DNA of 64,000 bases, taken from assembly GCA_029558435.1 (NCBI GenBank), contig JAKQEZ010000451.1, positions 18,057 to 82,056 on the forward strand, given 5' to 3'. Origin of the DNA: Bacteroidota bacterium (GTDB taxonomy: Bacteria; Bacteroidota; Bacteroidia; Flavobacteriales; Crocinitomicaceae). Numbering within the stretch: the first letter of the stretch is position 1; every line of letters begins with the position of its first letter. Shown here in pieces: positions 16,128 through 25,111 of the stretch. Position numbers and translations under genes: made by a program. The notes beneath the pieces were generated by a model that was not told where the DNA came from, ran no database searches, and was given only the letters and a program-made list of their open reading frames with translations.

Positions 16128-17210
16128 ATGCGTAAAATTATACATATTGACATGGATGCGTTTTTTGCATCGGTAGAGCAACGTGACGATAAATCATTAC
16201 AAGGAAAACCCATTGCAGTTGGTTCAAGTGGAAAACGAGGAGTTATTTCAACCGCTAGTTACGAAGCACGAAAGTATGGAATTCGCTCGGCAATGCCCTC
16301 TCAAATTGCCATCAAAAAATGTCCAGAACTGATATTTGTTCCACCACGTTACGATGTTTATAAATCGGTATCCAACCAAATTCGTCAAATTTTTTTGGAA
16401 TACACAGATTTAGTCGAGCCTTTATCACTAGATGAGGCATATTTGGATGTTACCACTAATTTTAAAAACATTCCTTTTGCAATTGATGTTGCAAAGGAAA
16501 TTAAAGATAGAATATTTCAAACTACTCAATTGACAGCATCTGCAGGTGTTTCTATCAATAAATTTTTAGCAAAAATTGCTTCGGATTACAATAAGCCCAA
16601 CGGACTTTTTATTATTGGCCCTAAAAAAGCAGAAAAATTTGTTGAATCGCTACCTATCGAGAAATTTTTTGGAATTGGAGAAAAAACGGCAATCAAGATG
16701 CATCAAATGAACATCTTTACAGGTAAAGATTTAAAAGAACGATCTGAAGAATTCTTGATTACTAATTTTGGGAAATCGGGTAAAACTTATTTCTTAAACG
16801 CAAGAGCAATAGATAATCGCGCAGTAGTTTCAAATAGACAAAGAAAATCTTTGGGTGTCGAGTGGACATTTACCGAGGATGTGTCTAGTTTGTTGCAGGT
16901 TGAAAATGAATTGATAGCAATATGTGAAGAATTAGCTAATCGAATAGCAAAAAGTAAATTTAAAGGACGAACGATTAGCTTGAAATTGAAGTTGGAAGAT
17001 TTTTCTATTCTTACAAGAAGTAAAACTTTACCAAACGATATTGAAGAATTTTCGGTGTTAGTTGAGAGTTCAAAGGAGATGTTAAACCAAATTGAATTAA
17101 AGCAAAAAATTAGGTTGATTGGTGTGAGTGTGAAGGCTAGTGAAAGTGTAGGAGAGGTGTATGAGGTTGATAGACAGATGATGATACCTTTTGAAGAAGA
17201 TAGGGGTTGA
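16128..17210 (+). CDS. dinB: DNA polymerase IV
   Basis: 360-residue Y-family translesion polymerase. Metal ligands are in HIDMDAFFASVEQRD (Asp8 and Asp10) and SLDEAYLDVT; CPELIFVPPRYDVYK and ASAGVSINKFLAKIASDYNKPNG are also typical. The ATG at 16128 is preceded by GAGGAG, one of the few Shine-Dalgarno-like sequences in the window; an upstream TTG at 16113 is less likely. No LexA-type box is evident. Confidence 0.94.
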   Translation: MRKIIHIDMDAFFASVEQRDDKSLQGKPIAVGSSGKRGVISTASYEARKYGIRSAMPSQIAIKKCPELIFVPPRYDVYKSVSNQIRQIFLEYTDLVEPLSLDEAYLDVTTNFKNIPFAIDVAKEIKDRIFQTTQLTASAGVSINKFLAKIASDYNKPNGLFIIGPKKAEKFVESLPIEKFFGIGEKTAIKMHQMNIFTGKDLKERSEEFLITNFGKSGKTYFLNARAIDNRAVVSNRQRKSLGVEWTFTEDVSSLLQVENELIAICEELANRIAKSKFKGRTISLKLKLEDFSILTRSKTLPNDIEEFSVLVESSKEMLNQIELKQKIRLIGVSVKASESVGEVYEVDRQMMIPFEEDRG

Positions 17211-17233
17211 TTGAAATATGTTGTTTTTATGTC

Positions 17234-17255
17234 AATATCGAAATATGTCGATATC
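17234..17255. repeat. Palindromic element, type B
   Basis: Core CGAAATATGTCG, identical to the copy inside the sulfatase gene (3984). It lies between dinB and tRNA-Leu. Confidence 0.75.
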
Positions 17256-17317
17256 AGTAAATTTCTAAAAAAATCAAATTTTTTATCAAATAGTATAAAT
17301 ATATATGATTTTTTACT

Positions 17318-17325
17318 TACATTTG
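17318..17325 (+). promoter_or_regulatory. -7 promoter box of tRNA-Leu(CAA)
   Basis: TACATTTG, an exact TAnnTTTG match, 17 bp before the tRNA 5' end. Confidence 0.6.
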
Positions 17326-17342
17326 CACCCAGATTTTGAAAA

Positions 17343-17424
17343 GCCCGAGTGGCGGAACTGGTAGACGCGCTGGATTCAAAATCCTGTTCTTTCGGGAGTG
17401 CCGGTTCGATTCCGGCCTCGGGTA
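17343..17424 (+). tRNA. tRNA-Leu (CAA)
   Basis: Class II tRNA with a long variable arm. Acceptor GCCCGAG pairs with CTCGGGT (G1-T72 wobble), discriminator A, no CCA. The anticodon loop TTCAAAA gives CAA. The anticodon stem CTGGA/TCCTG has a T28-T42 mismatch. T-arm GCCGG TTCGATT CCGGC is normal. Confidence 0.95.
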
Positions 17425-17425
17425 C

Positions 17426-17461
17426 AAAAAAGAGATTGTCATTTTGATAATCTCTTTTTTT
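17426..17461 (+). terminator. Terminator after tRNA-Leu(CAA)
   Basis: 15-bp stem (17426-17440 with 17446-17460, one G-T wobble), ATTTT loop, ending in a T run that continues past the stem. Confidence 0.85.
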
Positions 17462-17494
17462 ATTTTATATTGTGTCAACTTTTTTTGATTTTGT

Positions 17495-18211
17495 ATGAAA
17501 GTAGATATTTTGGCATTTGCAGCTCATCCTGATGATATTGAAATTTCAATGTCTGGTACTATTTTAAAACATATTGCAGCTGGTAAAACAGTTGGTATTG
17601 TAGATTTAACAAGGGGTGAACTTGGTACACGAGGAACAGTCAAAACAAGAGAGGAGGAGGCTCGACAAGCAACTAAATTAATGGGGTTGCATTATCGTAA
17701 TAATTTAGACTTAGGTGATGGGGTTTTTGAAAACAATTTAGAAGCTAGACTTTCAATAATTAGAGAGATTAGAAAGTGCCAGCCAGAAGTTGTCTTTGCT
17801 AACTCAATAACTGATAGACATCCTGATCACGGTAGAGCTTCAAAATTAGTATCAGAAGCATGTTTTTATTCTGGATTGGTAAAAATAGAAACTCAATATG
17901 ATGGTCAAATTCAAAAAGCTCATAGACCAAATGCTGTATACCACTATATTCAAGATCGGTATATTAAACCTGATTTTGTTGTAGATGTTACCCCTTTTGT
18001 TGATCAAAAAATTGATATTCTTAAAACTTATAGCACACAATTTTATAACCCTAATTCAGAAGAACCCTCAACACCTATTTCAGGAAAAGAGTTTTTTGAC
18101 TTTATAAAAGGTAGAATGTCTGAGTTTGGACGTCCAATTGGAGTGCCTTTTGCTGAAGGATTTACAGCTGAAAGACTAATTGGAGTGGAAGATATCTTTC
18201 AATTAAAATAA
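17495..18211 (+). CDS. bshB1: Bacillithiol biosynthesis deacetylase BshB1
   Basis: 238-residue PIG-L/LmbE-family zinc deacetylase that removes acetate from GlcNAc-malate in bacillithiol synthesis. Zinc motif AAHPDDIEIS at the N-terminus, with DLTRGELGTRGT and DRHPDHGRA typical of BshB1. bshA and bshC are not in the window. Its stop is directly followed by the stop of the convergent ArsR-like gene, leaving no spacer and no visible terminator. Confidence 0.92.
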   Translation: MKVDILAFAAHPDDIEISMSGTILKHIAAGKTVGIVDLTRGELGTRGTVKTREEEARQATKLMGLHYRNNLDLGDGVFENNLEARLSIIREIRKCQPEVVFANSITDRHPDHGRASKLVSEACFYSGLVKIETQYDGQIQKAHRPNAVYHYIQDRYIKPDFVVDVTPFVDQKIDILKTYSTQFYNPNSEEPSTPISGKEFFDFIKGRMSEFGRPIGVPFAEGFTAERLIGVEDIFQLK

Positions 18212-18610
18212 TTAGGTTTTAAATAATAAAGAAGTATTGAGGATATTTTTATATTTTGAATAAAAGTTATTTGTATTCCTGTTTCCACTCATTAGAGTAA
18301 TTTTAGAAATAACTTGCTGTAGAATTTGAATACCTTCATAGTTTAATTGATATGCTAAACAACTTTTTTTATTTCTTGTAATAATTTTAGTAGCAATTAA
18401 ACCAGAATCGGATAAGATATTTAAATGACGAGAAATTGAAGATTGTGATAATTCTATTTCATTTTGAAAATCTTCTGTTGTTACTGTTTTTTGCTCGCTT
18501 TCAGCAAGCATTAGTAATGCTTTAACTCTAGCAGGATTGGATAATGCTTTGAAAAGACTAGCTAGTTCATTAATTTCCGTAGAGTGAACTTCATGTTTAG
18601 TTGCTCCCAT
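18212..18610 (-). CDS. ArsR-family winged-helix regulator (MGATK paralogue 1)
   Basis: 132 residues. Starts MGATKHEVHSTEINELASLF, then a winged-helix domain (LFKALSNPARVKALLML, ELSQSSISRHLNILSDSGLI, wing NKKSCLAYQLN). No Cys pair that would indicate metal sensing in the usual ArsR position. A paralogue with the same MGATK start and NKKSCLKYRLN-type wing lies at 25831-26283. A 36-bp perfect palindrome begins 81 bp upstream of its start. The target is unknown. Confidence 0.82.
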   Translation of the reverse strand: MGATKHEVHSTEINELASLFKALSNPARVKALLMLAESEQKTVTTEDFQNEIELSQSSISRHLNILSDSGLIATKIITRNKKSCLAYQLNYEGIQILQQVISKITLMSGNRNTNNFYSKYKNILNTSLLFKT

Positions 18611-18690
18611 ATGTTGGATTGTAAAAGGTTAATAAAATATTACTATAAATCTAATAATAAAATTTACAATTTCAAAGAAAAAATGAGAGT

Positions 18691-18726
18691 TTTCGCAATA
18701 TCGAAATATTTCGATATTGCGAAAAC
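18691..18726. repeat. 36-bp perfect palindrome with type B core
   Basis: Each arm is 18 bases (TTTTCGCAATATCGAAAT and its exact complement), so the whole 36 bases are a perfect inverted repeat. The centre is the symmetric type B core CGAAATATTTCG, and the outer arm repeats the CGCAATAT of type A. It lies in the 127-bp gap between purF's stop and the first ArsR-like gene. It could also act as a weak bidirectional hairpin (A/T-rich ends). Confidence 0.85.
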
Positions 18727-18737
18727 ATCAGAAAATT

Positions 18738-20642
18738 CTATAAATAAGGTCTCTCATTAATACCCTCTACCCAATTAATAAAAGCTTTATTCACTACTTT
18801 ATTTCCACCTGGAGTAGGATAATTTCCAGTAAAATACCAATCACCTAAATCATTTGGACACGCTTTATTCAAATTTTCTACAGATTGATAAACAATATCA
18901 AAATCTGCTTTCAAATCATTTGGAGTTAGAATTTTTACAATTTTTTGTGTGATTTCATCATCTGTAAAAGGAGCATAAATTTCTTTTACATAATTTTTTA
19001 TTTGCTCTTTTGGTAGATGTTCTTGTTCTTTACACTTACGATATACGTCATCTATAACATGTTGACGACCAGATTCTTTTAATAATTCTATTGCAGCAAC
19101 AAAAGCAACAAACTCACTCATTTTGGTCATGTCTATTCCATAACAGTCAGGATATCTAACTTGTGGGGCAGATGAAACAACCACAATTTTTTTAGGATCA
19201 AGCCTATCTAATATTCTTAAAACAGATTGTTTTAAAGTTGTCCCTCTAACAATACTATCGTCAATCACCACCAAATTATCTTGTCCTCTTTTAACACTTC
19301 CATAAGTAATGTCATATGATGAAGAAACAAGGTCGTCTCTGGATTCGCTTTCAGAAATAAAAGTTCTTACTTTAGCATCTTTGTTGATAATTTTCTCAAT
19401 TCTAGCACGTTGAAAAAGAATTTCTTCTAGTTTTTCTTTTGATATATCATTTCCAAGAGCAGTGATTCTTTCTAACTTTTTGATGTTTAAGAAATCCTCA
19501 AGCCCTTTAATCATACCATAAAACGAAGTTTCTGCAGTGTTTGGAATAAATGAAAAGACGGTGTTATCTAAATCATAATCAATTGTTTTTAGGACTTGTG
19601 GAATAATTAAATTACCCAACAATTGACGTTCTTTATAAATATCAGCATCATTATTTCTAGCAAAGTAAATTCGTTCGAACGAACATTTTTTAGCTACTTT
19701 TGGTTCATTAATCAATACTTCACTTACTTTCCCAGATTTTTTAATAATTAAGGCATGACCTGGAGTTAACTCCTTAATTTGTTCGCTTTTTAATTTAAAC
19801 GTAGTTTGAATGACAGGTCTCTCAGATGCTACAACACAAATTTCATCATCTTCATACCAGAATGTCGGTCTAATTCCTGCAGGATCTCTTAATACAAAAG
19901 CATCTCCATGTCCCAAAAGACCTACCATAGCATAACCACCGTCCCAATCAGCAGATGAACGTTTTAAAATTCTTTCAATATTTAAGTTTTCGATGATTTT
20001 TTCGGTAATTTCAGGATTAACGTATCCTTTAGCCTTTAAATCATAATACAGTTCGTCGTTTTCTTCATCTAAAAAATGACCAATTTTCTCAAGAACTGTT
20101 ACAGTATCTGATTTTTCTTTTGGATGTTGCCCAATTGACGTTAACACATCAAACAATTCATCCACATTTGTTAAATTGAAATTTCCTGCTAAAACTAAAT
20201 TTCTAGTTATCCAGTTATTTTGACGTAAAAAAGGGTGGCAACTTTCAATAGAATTTTTCCCAGATGTTCCATATCTTAAATGCCCTAAGAATACCTCCCC
20301 TGTAAATCCAGCATTGCTTTTTAAATAGGAAATATCTTTTACATGATTAGGATTTTCGTTACTGATTTCCTTAAATCGTTTATTGACATGTTTAAAAATA
20401 TCTTCAACAGGCTTGCTATCTACAGAACGAAGCCGAGAGATATAACGTTCACCCGGCTTCATGTCTAATTTTATATTTGCTAATCCAGCACCATCTTGTC
20501 CACGATTTATTTGTTTCTTCATTAGAAGATTCATTTTGTTTAAACCATAAAATGCTGTGCCATATTTTTCTAAATAGAACTCAAGAGGTTTTTTTAGCCT
20601 CAATAGTGCGATTCCACACTCGTGTTTTATTGCATCACTCAT
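18738..20642 (-). CDS. purF: Amidophosphoribosyltransferase
   Basis: First committed step of purine synthesis. 634 residues, the long Bacteroidota form. The N-terminal nucleophile is Cys9 in MSDAIKHECGIALL, implying removal of an 8-residue propeptide. Glutaminase landmarks include GHLRYGTSG; the PRPP loop is VVIDDSIVRGTTL. It is isolated from purS, with its own predicted minus-strand -7 box at 20669-20676. Confidence 0.93.
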   Translation of the reverse strand: MSDAIKHECGIALLRLKKPLEFYLEKYGTAFYGLNKMNLLMKKQINRGQDGAGLANIKLDMKPGERYISRLRSVDSKPVEDIFKHVNKRFKEISNENPNHVKDISYLKSNAGFTGEVFLGHLRYGTSGKNSIESCHPFLRQNNWITRNLVLAGNFNLTNVDELFDVLTSIGQHPKEKSDTVTVLEKIGHFLDEENDELYYDLKAKGYVNPEITEKIIENLNIERILKRSSADWDGGYAMVGLLGHGDAFVLRDPAGIRPTFWYEDDEICVVASERPVIQTTFKLKSEQIKELTPGHALIIKKSGKVSEVLINEPKVAKKCSFERIYFARNNDADIYKERQLLGNLIIPQVLKTIDYDLDNTVFSFIPNTAETSFYGMIKGLEDFLNIKKLERITALGNDISKEKLEEILFQRARIEKIINKDAKVRTFISESESRDDLVSSSYDITYGSVKRGQDNLVVIDDSIVRGTTLKQSVLRILDRLDPKKIVVVSSAPQVRYPDCYGIDMTKMSEFVAFVAAIELLKESGRQHVIDDVYRKCKEQEHLPKEQIKNYVKEIYAPFTDDEITQKIVKILTPNDLKADFDIVYQSVENLNKACPNDLGDWYFTGNYPTPGGNKVVNKAFINWVEGINERPYL

Positions 20643-20668
20643 TGGATATTTGCGTATTTTTTAGAATG

Positions 20669-20676
20669 CAAATTTA
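20669..20676 (-). promoter_or_regulatory. Predicted -7 box for purF
   Basis: TAAATTTG on the minus strand, exact TAnnTTTG, 27 bp upstream of the purF ATG. No clear -33. Confidence 0.5.
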
Positions 20677-20740
20677 TAGATTTATTATCTTTTATTAAAA
20701 CGATTACTAAAAAAGTTTAAGTTAATCAAGGATGCAATTT

Positions 20741-20748
20741 TACTTTTG
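20741..20748 (+). promoter_or_regulatory. Possible -7 box upstream of the barrel protein/waaA operon
   Basis: TACTTTTG, an exact TAnnTTTG match, 98 bp before the ATG at 20846. The rest of the 203-bp purF/barrel-protein gap shows nothing else I can name. Confidence 0.35.
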
Positions 20749-20845
20749 AAAATTGGATGTGTTTTATGGCTTTATGAAAAATTAGTAAATATATTCTACT
20801 TGAATACGGCAATAGATTGTATTTTTGAGCGTTGAAATATTTTGA

Positions 20846-21610
20846 ATGAGAACAAAATTACTTTTTCTATTGATTATGTTAATCCCTGCCGTTGCATTAT
20901 CACAACGGAATATGATGGATTCAATAATTCCAACACCTCTTTTAGGTGTTCAATATGGTGGAACTTGGAGTGGTGGAGATTTAAAAGCTCGCTATGGATA
21001 TTTTAACCAAGTAGGTGGAACAATAGGTTATAAATTCAATAAAAATTGGTATCTTGGTGTTGAGGGTGATTTTCTTTTTGGGAACAAAATAAAAATTTCT
21101 GATTACGATTTGTTTCACAATTTTGTTGATAGCTATGGCAATATAACCGACCAAAATGGAGATATTGGATCTGTGTTAACATTCTCAAGAGGGTTTCATG
21201 TAAATGTTGAAGGGGGTAAGGTTATAAATAAAGCGGGACATAACAAAAACTCTGGTTTATTTTTAAAAATAGGAGTTGGTTATTTAAGTCATAAAATTCG
21301 AATCGAAACTAATAATAACGTGATACCTTTGTTGGAGAAAGATTACCGTAAAGGGTATGATCGGTTAACAACTGGTGTAAATTTAAGTCAGTTTGTTGGT
21401 TATTTGTTTATGTCCGGTAATAACTTCTTAAACTTTTATGCTGGCTTTTATATTCAAGAAGGCTTTACAAAAAATAGAAGAACACTATTTTGGGATCAAC
21501 CAAATGAACCTGTTTCAACAAAAACGAGATTGGATTTATTGTACGGATTCAAAGTTGGTTGGTTAATTCCAGTATATAAACGAGCCCCAAAATCTTTTTA
21601 CTTTGATTGA
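20846..21610 (+). CDS. Predicted outer-membrane beta-barrel protein
   Basis: 254 residues with a signal peptide (MRTKLLFLLIMLIPAVALSQ). Alternating strands such as LLGVQYGGTWSGGDL, GGTIGYKFNKNWYLGVEGDF, LFLKIGVGYLSHKI and FLNFYAGFYIQEGF indicate an eight- to ten-strand barrel ending LLYGFKVGWLIPVY. Function unknown. The stop TGA shares a base with the waaA ATG, so it is translationally coupled to lipopolysaccharide synthesis. Confidence 0.75.
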   Translation: MRTKLLFLLIMLIPAVALSQRNMMDSIIPTPLLGVQYGGTWSGGDLKARYGYFNQVGGTIGYKFNKNWYLGVEGDFLFGNKIKISDYDLFHNFVDSYGNITDQNGDIGSVLTFSRGFHVNVEGGKVINKAGHNKNSGLFLKIGVGYLSHKIRIETNNNVIPLLEKDYRKGYDRLTTGVNLSQFVGYLFMSGNNFLNFYAGFYIQEGFTKNRRTLFWDQPNEPVSTKTRLDLLYGFKVGWLIPVYKRAPKSFYFD

Positions 21611-22824
21611 TGAGATTTATCTACACATTAGGAGTTGTATTGTATGCTTTAGGTGTTAGAGTAGCATCTATTTTTCTTCCAAAAGCAAAGGAATGGGTAG
21701 ATGGTAGAAATAATTTTTGGAATCAACTTCCAGATATTTCTAATAAAAAAGTTTATTGGTTCCATTGTGCATCATTAGGAGAGTTTGACCAAGGATTGCC
21801 GGTAATGAACCTAATTAGAAAAAATGACCCTGAAATTTTTATCTTAGTTACGTTCTTTTCGCCTTCAGGATATAAACATTACAATAAAAGAAAAAATCCG
21901 GTAGATTATGCTTGTTATCTGCCGATTGATACAAAAGCAAATGCACAAAAGTTTGTAAAGCACTTTCAACCAAAAACTGTTTTTTTTGTGAAATATGAAT
22001 TTTGGGCAAATTATATTTTTGAAATTAAAAAGCAGAAGTGTCAATTATATTCTTTAAGTACTTTATTGCGACCAAAACACCATTTTTTTAAATGGTATGG
22101 AAGCTTTTTTAGAGAAATACTACATCAATTTGATTACTTTTTTGTGCAAGACCAACAAACATTTGATTTGCTAAGGTCAATAAACATCAACAAAGCAATA
22201 ATAACTGGAGATACGAGGTTTGATCGGGTTATTGAGAATAAAAACAATCTTGTTCTGGATGAGATAATAAGTGATTTTGTAGGTGAAAGTAAATCAGTTT
22301 TTATTGCAGGTAGTACATGGCAGAAAGATGTGGAGTTAATAAAGCCTATAATTGGGAGTAGTATGTTTGAAAAGTATATTATAGTTCCGCATAATGTAGA
22401 TGAGGTATCAATTAAATCATTAACTAGTTTTCTTGATATCGTAATATTGCGATATAGCGATTTAAAGGATCATTCTAGCACAATTTCAAATGTATTAATT
22501 GTTGACACCATTGGTCTTTTAGCATCTGCTTATTCTTTTGGAACTATAGCTTATGTAGGAGGTGGTTTTTCAAAAAGTTTACATAATATTCTAGAACCAG
22601 CTGTGTTCGGATTGCCTGTAATTTTTGGTCCTGTTTACAACAGGTTTCCAGAAGCTCAGGCATTTATTGATAACGGTATTGGGTTTTCTGTGAAAGAATC
22701 AGATGAACTATCACAAACAATAGAATCAATTAAGATGAAAATTGATGAAATTCAAAGTAAAAGCAGTCAATTTATTGAAAGTAACAAAGGGGCGTCACAA
22801 AAAATAATAGCTTATTTAAGCTAA
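21610..22824 (+). CDS. waaA: 3-deoxy-D-manno-octulosonic acid (Kdo) transferase
   Basis: 404-residue GT30 glycosyltransferase that adds Kdo to lipid A at the inner membrane. N-terminal anchor followed by WFHCASLGEFDQGLPVMN, FVKYEFWANYIFEI, GDTRFDRV, FIAGSTWQKD and the C-terminal AYVGGGFSKSLHNILEPAVFG. ATG at 21610 rather than the TTG one codon upstream. A type A palindrome is embedded in frame at 22436-22455, read as IVILRYSD. Its end overlaps the convergent YihY gene by 9 bp. Confidence 0.92.
   Translation: MRFIYTLGVVLYALGVRVASIFLPKAKEWVDGRNNFWNQLPDISNKKVYWFHCASLGEFDQGLPVMNLIRKNDPEIFILVTFFSPSGYKHYNKRKNPVDYACYLPIDTKANAQKFVKHFQPKTVFFVKYEFWANYIFEIKKQKCQLYSLSTLLRPKHHFFKWYGSFFREILHQFDYFFVQDQQTFDLLRSININKAIITGDTRFDRVIENKNNLVLDEIISDFVGESKSVFIAGSTWQKDVELIKPIIGSSMFEKYIIVPHNVDEVSIKSLTSFLDIVILRYSDLKDHSSTISNVLIVDTIGLLASAYSFGTIAYVGGGFSKSLHNILEPAVFGLPVIFGPVYNRFPEAQAFIDNGIGFSVKESDELSQTIESIKMKIDEIQSKSSQFIESNKGASQKIIAYLS
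22436..22455. repeat. Palindromic element, type A, inside waaA
   Basis: ATATCGTAATATTGCGATAT, identical to the inner 20 bases of the intergenic copy at 6189. It encodes IVILRYS in a segment between the two Rossmann halves' conserved motifs. Confidence 0.8.
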
Positions 22825-23748
22825 ATTGCTTTTCTTCTTGAATTTTAAATAGCTTGATTTTATAGGTTCACCAATCATTTTAGAATATATTTTTACAAAC
22901 TTAGCACCTAAGAAAATGATTTGACCTGTATAAAATATCCAGGCGAGAATAACTAAGATTGAACCTATAACTCCACCATTTGCACCCATAAAATAGTGTG
23001 TTAAGTAAAATTTAATAATTATTTGTCCAAAGTAAACTAACAAAGCAGTTAGAATTGCACCATACATTGCAGGTTTCCATTTTACTATGCCATCATGTAC
23101 ATATTTAAACAAGAGGGTGAAAATTAAAAAATTAGAAAATATACTTGCAACGTGCGTTAAACCATTTTGAATCAAGAATTGTAATGTTGGGTTTTCAATG
23201 AAATCTTTACCGATTGATATTAAAACCGTTTGACTAAAATAAATCACAATGATAATTGTTCCAAAAAAACCAATAAATGCAATCGATAATAATCGAGCAA
23301 TAATGGATTTAAAAATTAAATGTTTTGCAGCAACTTTTACTTTTCTTATCCCCATAAATTCATTGATACTCTTTCTTAATGTAGTTATGAATGCTGTGCT
23401 AACAAAAAGTAAAACAACAATACCAATAAACTCCATCAAAGGTTGTCTTTTCTCTACATCATACATGCTTATGACTTCCATAATTCCTGAAGAATCTTTC
23501 ATGCCAACTTGATTTTGAAAAAAATCGTTTGTTAGCTGATATACAGTATCGTTACCTAAGAATCGGCCAAAAAAATAAACAGCTAAGTAAAGTAATGGAA
23601 CTAATGAGAAAATAGCATAATATGCCAAAGCAGCAGCATGACGAAATGATGACTCAGAAAAGTATTCCTTAAAAATTGTTTTGGTTAAGCCCCAGGCTTC
23701 AGACCAACTTATTTCTTTCTTTTTTTCTAATTGTAATTCCTTCGACAT
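22816..23748 (-). CDS. YihY/BrkB family membrane protein
   Basis: 310 residues, about six membrane segments (RHAAALAYYAIFSLVPLLYLAVYFFG, FIGIVVLLFVSTAFITTLRKSINEFMGIRK, GSILVILAWIFYTGQIIFLGAKF). Family function is unclear. Its start lies 50 bp inside the upstream ABC ATPase gene; the N-terminus MSKELQLEKKKEISWSEAWG is plausible, and no better downstream ATG is seen. Confidence 0.85.
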   Translation of the reverse strand: MSKELQLEKKKEISWSEAWGLTKTIFKEYFSESSFRHAAALAYYAIFSLVPLLYLAVYFFGRFLGNDTVYQLTNDFFQNQVGMKDSSGIMEVISMYDVEKRQPLMEFIGIVVLLFVSTAFITTLRKSINEFMGIRKVKVAAKHLIFKSIIARLLSIAFIGFFGTIIIVIYFSQTVLISIGKDFIENPTLQFLIQNGLTHVASIFSNFLIFTLLFKYVHDGIVKWKPAMYGAILTALLVYFGQIIIKFYLTHYFMGANGGVIGSILVILAWIFYTGQIIFLGAKFVKIYSKMIGEPIKSSYLKFKKKSNLA

Positions 23749-24640
23749 TAGTCATTTTATTTTGGTTAAATAAAATAATTTTTTTGCTATTTGGCATGCT
23801 AAATTCATTCAAATAATAACCACCCATAAACATAGAACGTTCAAATTTTAAAGTAATTTCAGGATTATCAGAACAAATTTCATATTCATCTGGTCTAAAG
23901 TGAATAGATTTATTTAAAACTGTTGCTTGATTTAATATGCCAAACATTTTACCTTCTTTAACCGACTTGTAATTGTAGTAGAAATCATGTGGAGAAGCAA
24001 CGCGCTTAATTTTTCCTTCATTCAAATAAATAATTTTATCAGCCAAATTGAGCAATTCTTCACTGTTATGAGTAACAATTACCACACACATTTTACGAAT
24101 TTTTATAAGTTGTTCTAAATAACTAATAAGCTTAATTCTGAGTGTTGTGTCCAAGTGTACAAATGGTTCGTCAAGTAGCAAAACTTTTGATTCTAGTGAT
24201 AGTGCTCTTGCAATTGCCAGTCGTTGCTGCTCTCCTCCAGATAATGTTTGCGTTTGATGATGTTTTAAATCAGAAAGTTCAATCAAGTCTAAAAGCTCAT
24301 CAATGAATTGGTTTTGAACATCTCTTGGTAAATGAAGTATTTTGTTTCGTAAATTTTCTTCAACTGTTTGGTAATAATCTAAATTAAAGTCTTGATTCAC
24401 TAATTGAATTTCTGAGTGACCTGGAATTAATTTCTGTGAAGGGCCGACCATTAATTTGTTATCTAACATAATCTCACCCTTGTCGGCATCAGCTAAGCCT
24501 GCAATTACCTTCAATAAACTTGTTTTTCCTGCTCCACTTTTTCCTGCAATTCCAATTATTTCTCCTTCATGCACATCAAATGAAATATTTTTTAATAGCT
24601 CACTATCAAACGAAAGACAAATATTGTGAATAGACAGCAT
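23699..24640 (-). CDS. ABC transporter ATP-binding protein with C-terminal accessory domain
   Basis: 313 residues. Walker A GKSGAGKT (33-40), Q-loop Gln83, signature LSGGE (133-137), Walker B VLLLDEP (153-159), H-loop VTHNSEE. After residue ~240 there is a TOBE-like beta-rich region (FRPDEYEICSDNPEITLKF) as in importer ATPases of the molybdate/Fe type. No permease or binding protein gene is nearby. It overlaps YihY by 50 bp, so they share a transcript. Confidence 0.88.
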   Translation of the reverse strand: MLSIHNICLSFDSELLKNISFDVHEGEIIGIAGKSGAGKTSLLKVIAGLADADKGEIMLDNKLMVGPSQKLIPGHSEIQLVNQDFNLDYYQTVEENLRNKILHLPRDVQNQFIDELLDLIELSDLKHHQTQTLSGGEQQRLAIARALSLESKVLLLDEPFVHLDTTLRIKLISYLEQLIKIRKMCVVIVTHNSEELLNLADKIIYLNEGKIKRVASPHDFYYNYKSVKEGKMFGILNQATVLNKSIHFRPDEYEICSDNPEITLKFERSMFMGGYYLNEFSMPNSKKIILFNQNKMTNVEGITIRKKERNKLV

Positions 24641-24642
24641 GA

Positions 24643-25071
24643 TTAAAAAATTAATTCTTTTGGAAATTCCTTAGAAGCAATGTAAATACCCGGAATAGGA
24701 TTAGCATATGCTTCATAATCTTTTAAATAAATTGATAAAAATATAGTTTCACCATCTGTTGATTGCGAAAAATCACTTAATATACTTTCAGAACATCCAA
24801 TATATGTTGTTGGTGAATCAACTGATTGCACTTCAAACAAAAACATGTTTTTAACCTCAAAATTAAAAGGTTTGCCATCAGGCATTTCTCCTTGAAGTGG
24901 AAAGGCAACATTTCTTAGTTCTTCAACTTTAATTACAGAAGATGTTATTCTCAGGTCATCTTCCCAATCATATTTTCTATTGTTTTCAGAGGGCAAACCA
25001 TTATGGTTAGCATCAGCATGCTCTTGAGAAAAATGCTCATTCAGCATGTAAACATTAATTTGACATTTCAT
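24643..25071 (-). CDS. Protein of unknown function
   Basis: 142 residues from the ATG at 25071 (MKCQINVYMLNEHFSQEHAD). In-frame ATGs at 25128 and 25152 would overlap radC by up to 41 bp. Soluble, acidic, beta-rich (MFLFEVQSVDSPTTYIGCSESILSD is in it), no signal peptide and no family I recognise. It is squeezed between radC and the ABC ATPase (2-bp gap), so it probably belongs to one operon with the ATPase and the YihY protein. Confidence 0.65.
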   Translation of the reverse strand: MKCQINVYMLNEHFSQEHADANHNGLPSENNRKYDWEDDLRITSSVIKVEELRNVAFPLQGEMPDGKPFNFEVKNMFLFEVQSVDSPTTYIGCSESILSDFSQSTDGETIFLSIYLKDYEAYANPIPGIYIASKEFPKELIF

Positions 25072-25111
25072 ATCAACAAAATTAATTGAAATAATAGATA
25101 AATGATGCTTT

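Noticed and set aside
18212..18610. Arsenic or metal-sensing ArsR
   Set aside because: No CxC or similar metal site is visible in the recognition helix; only the fold is supported.
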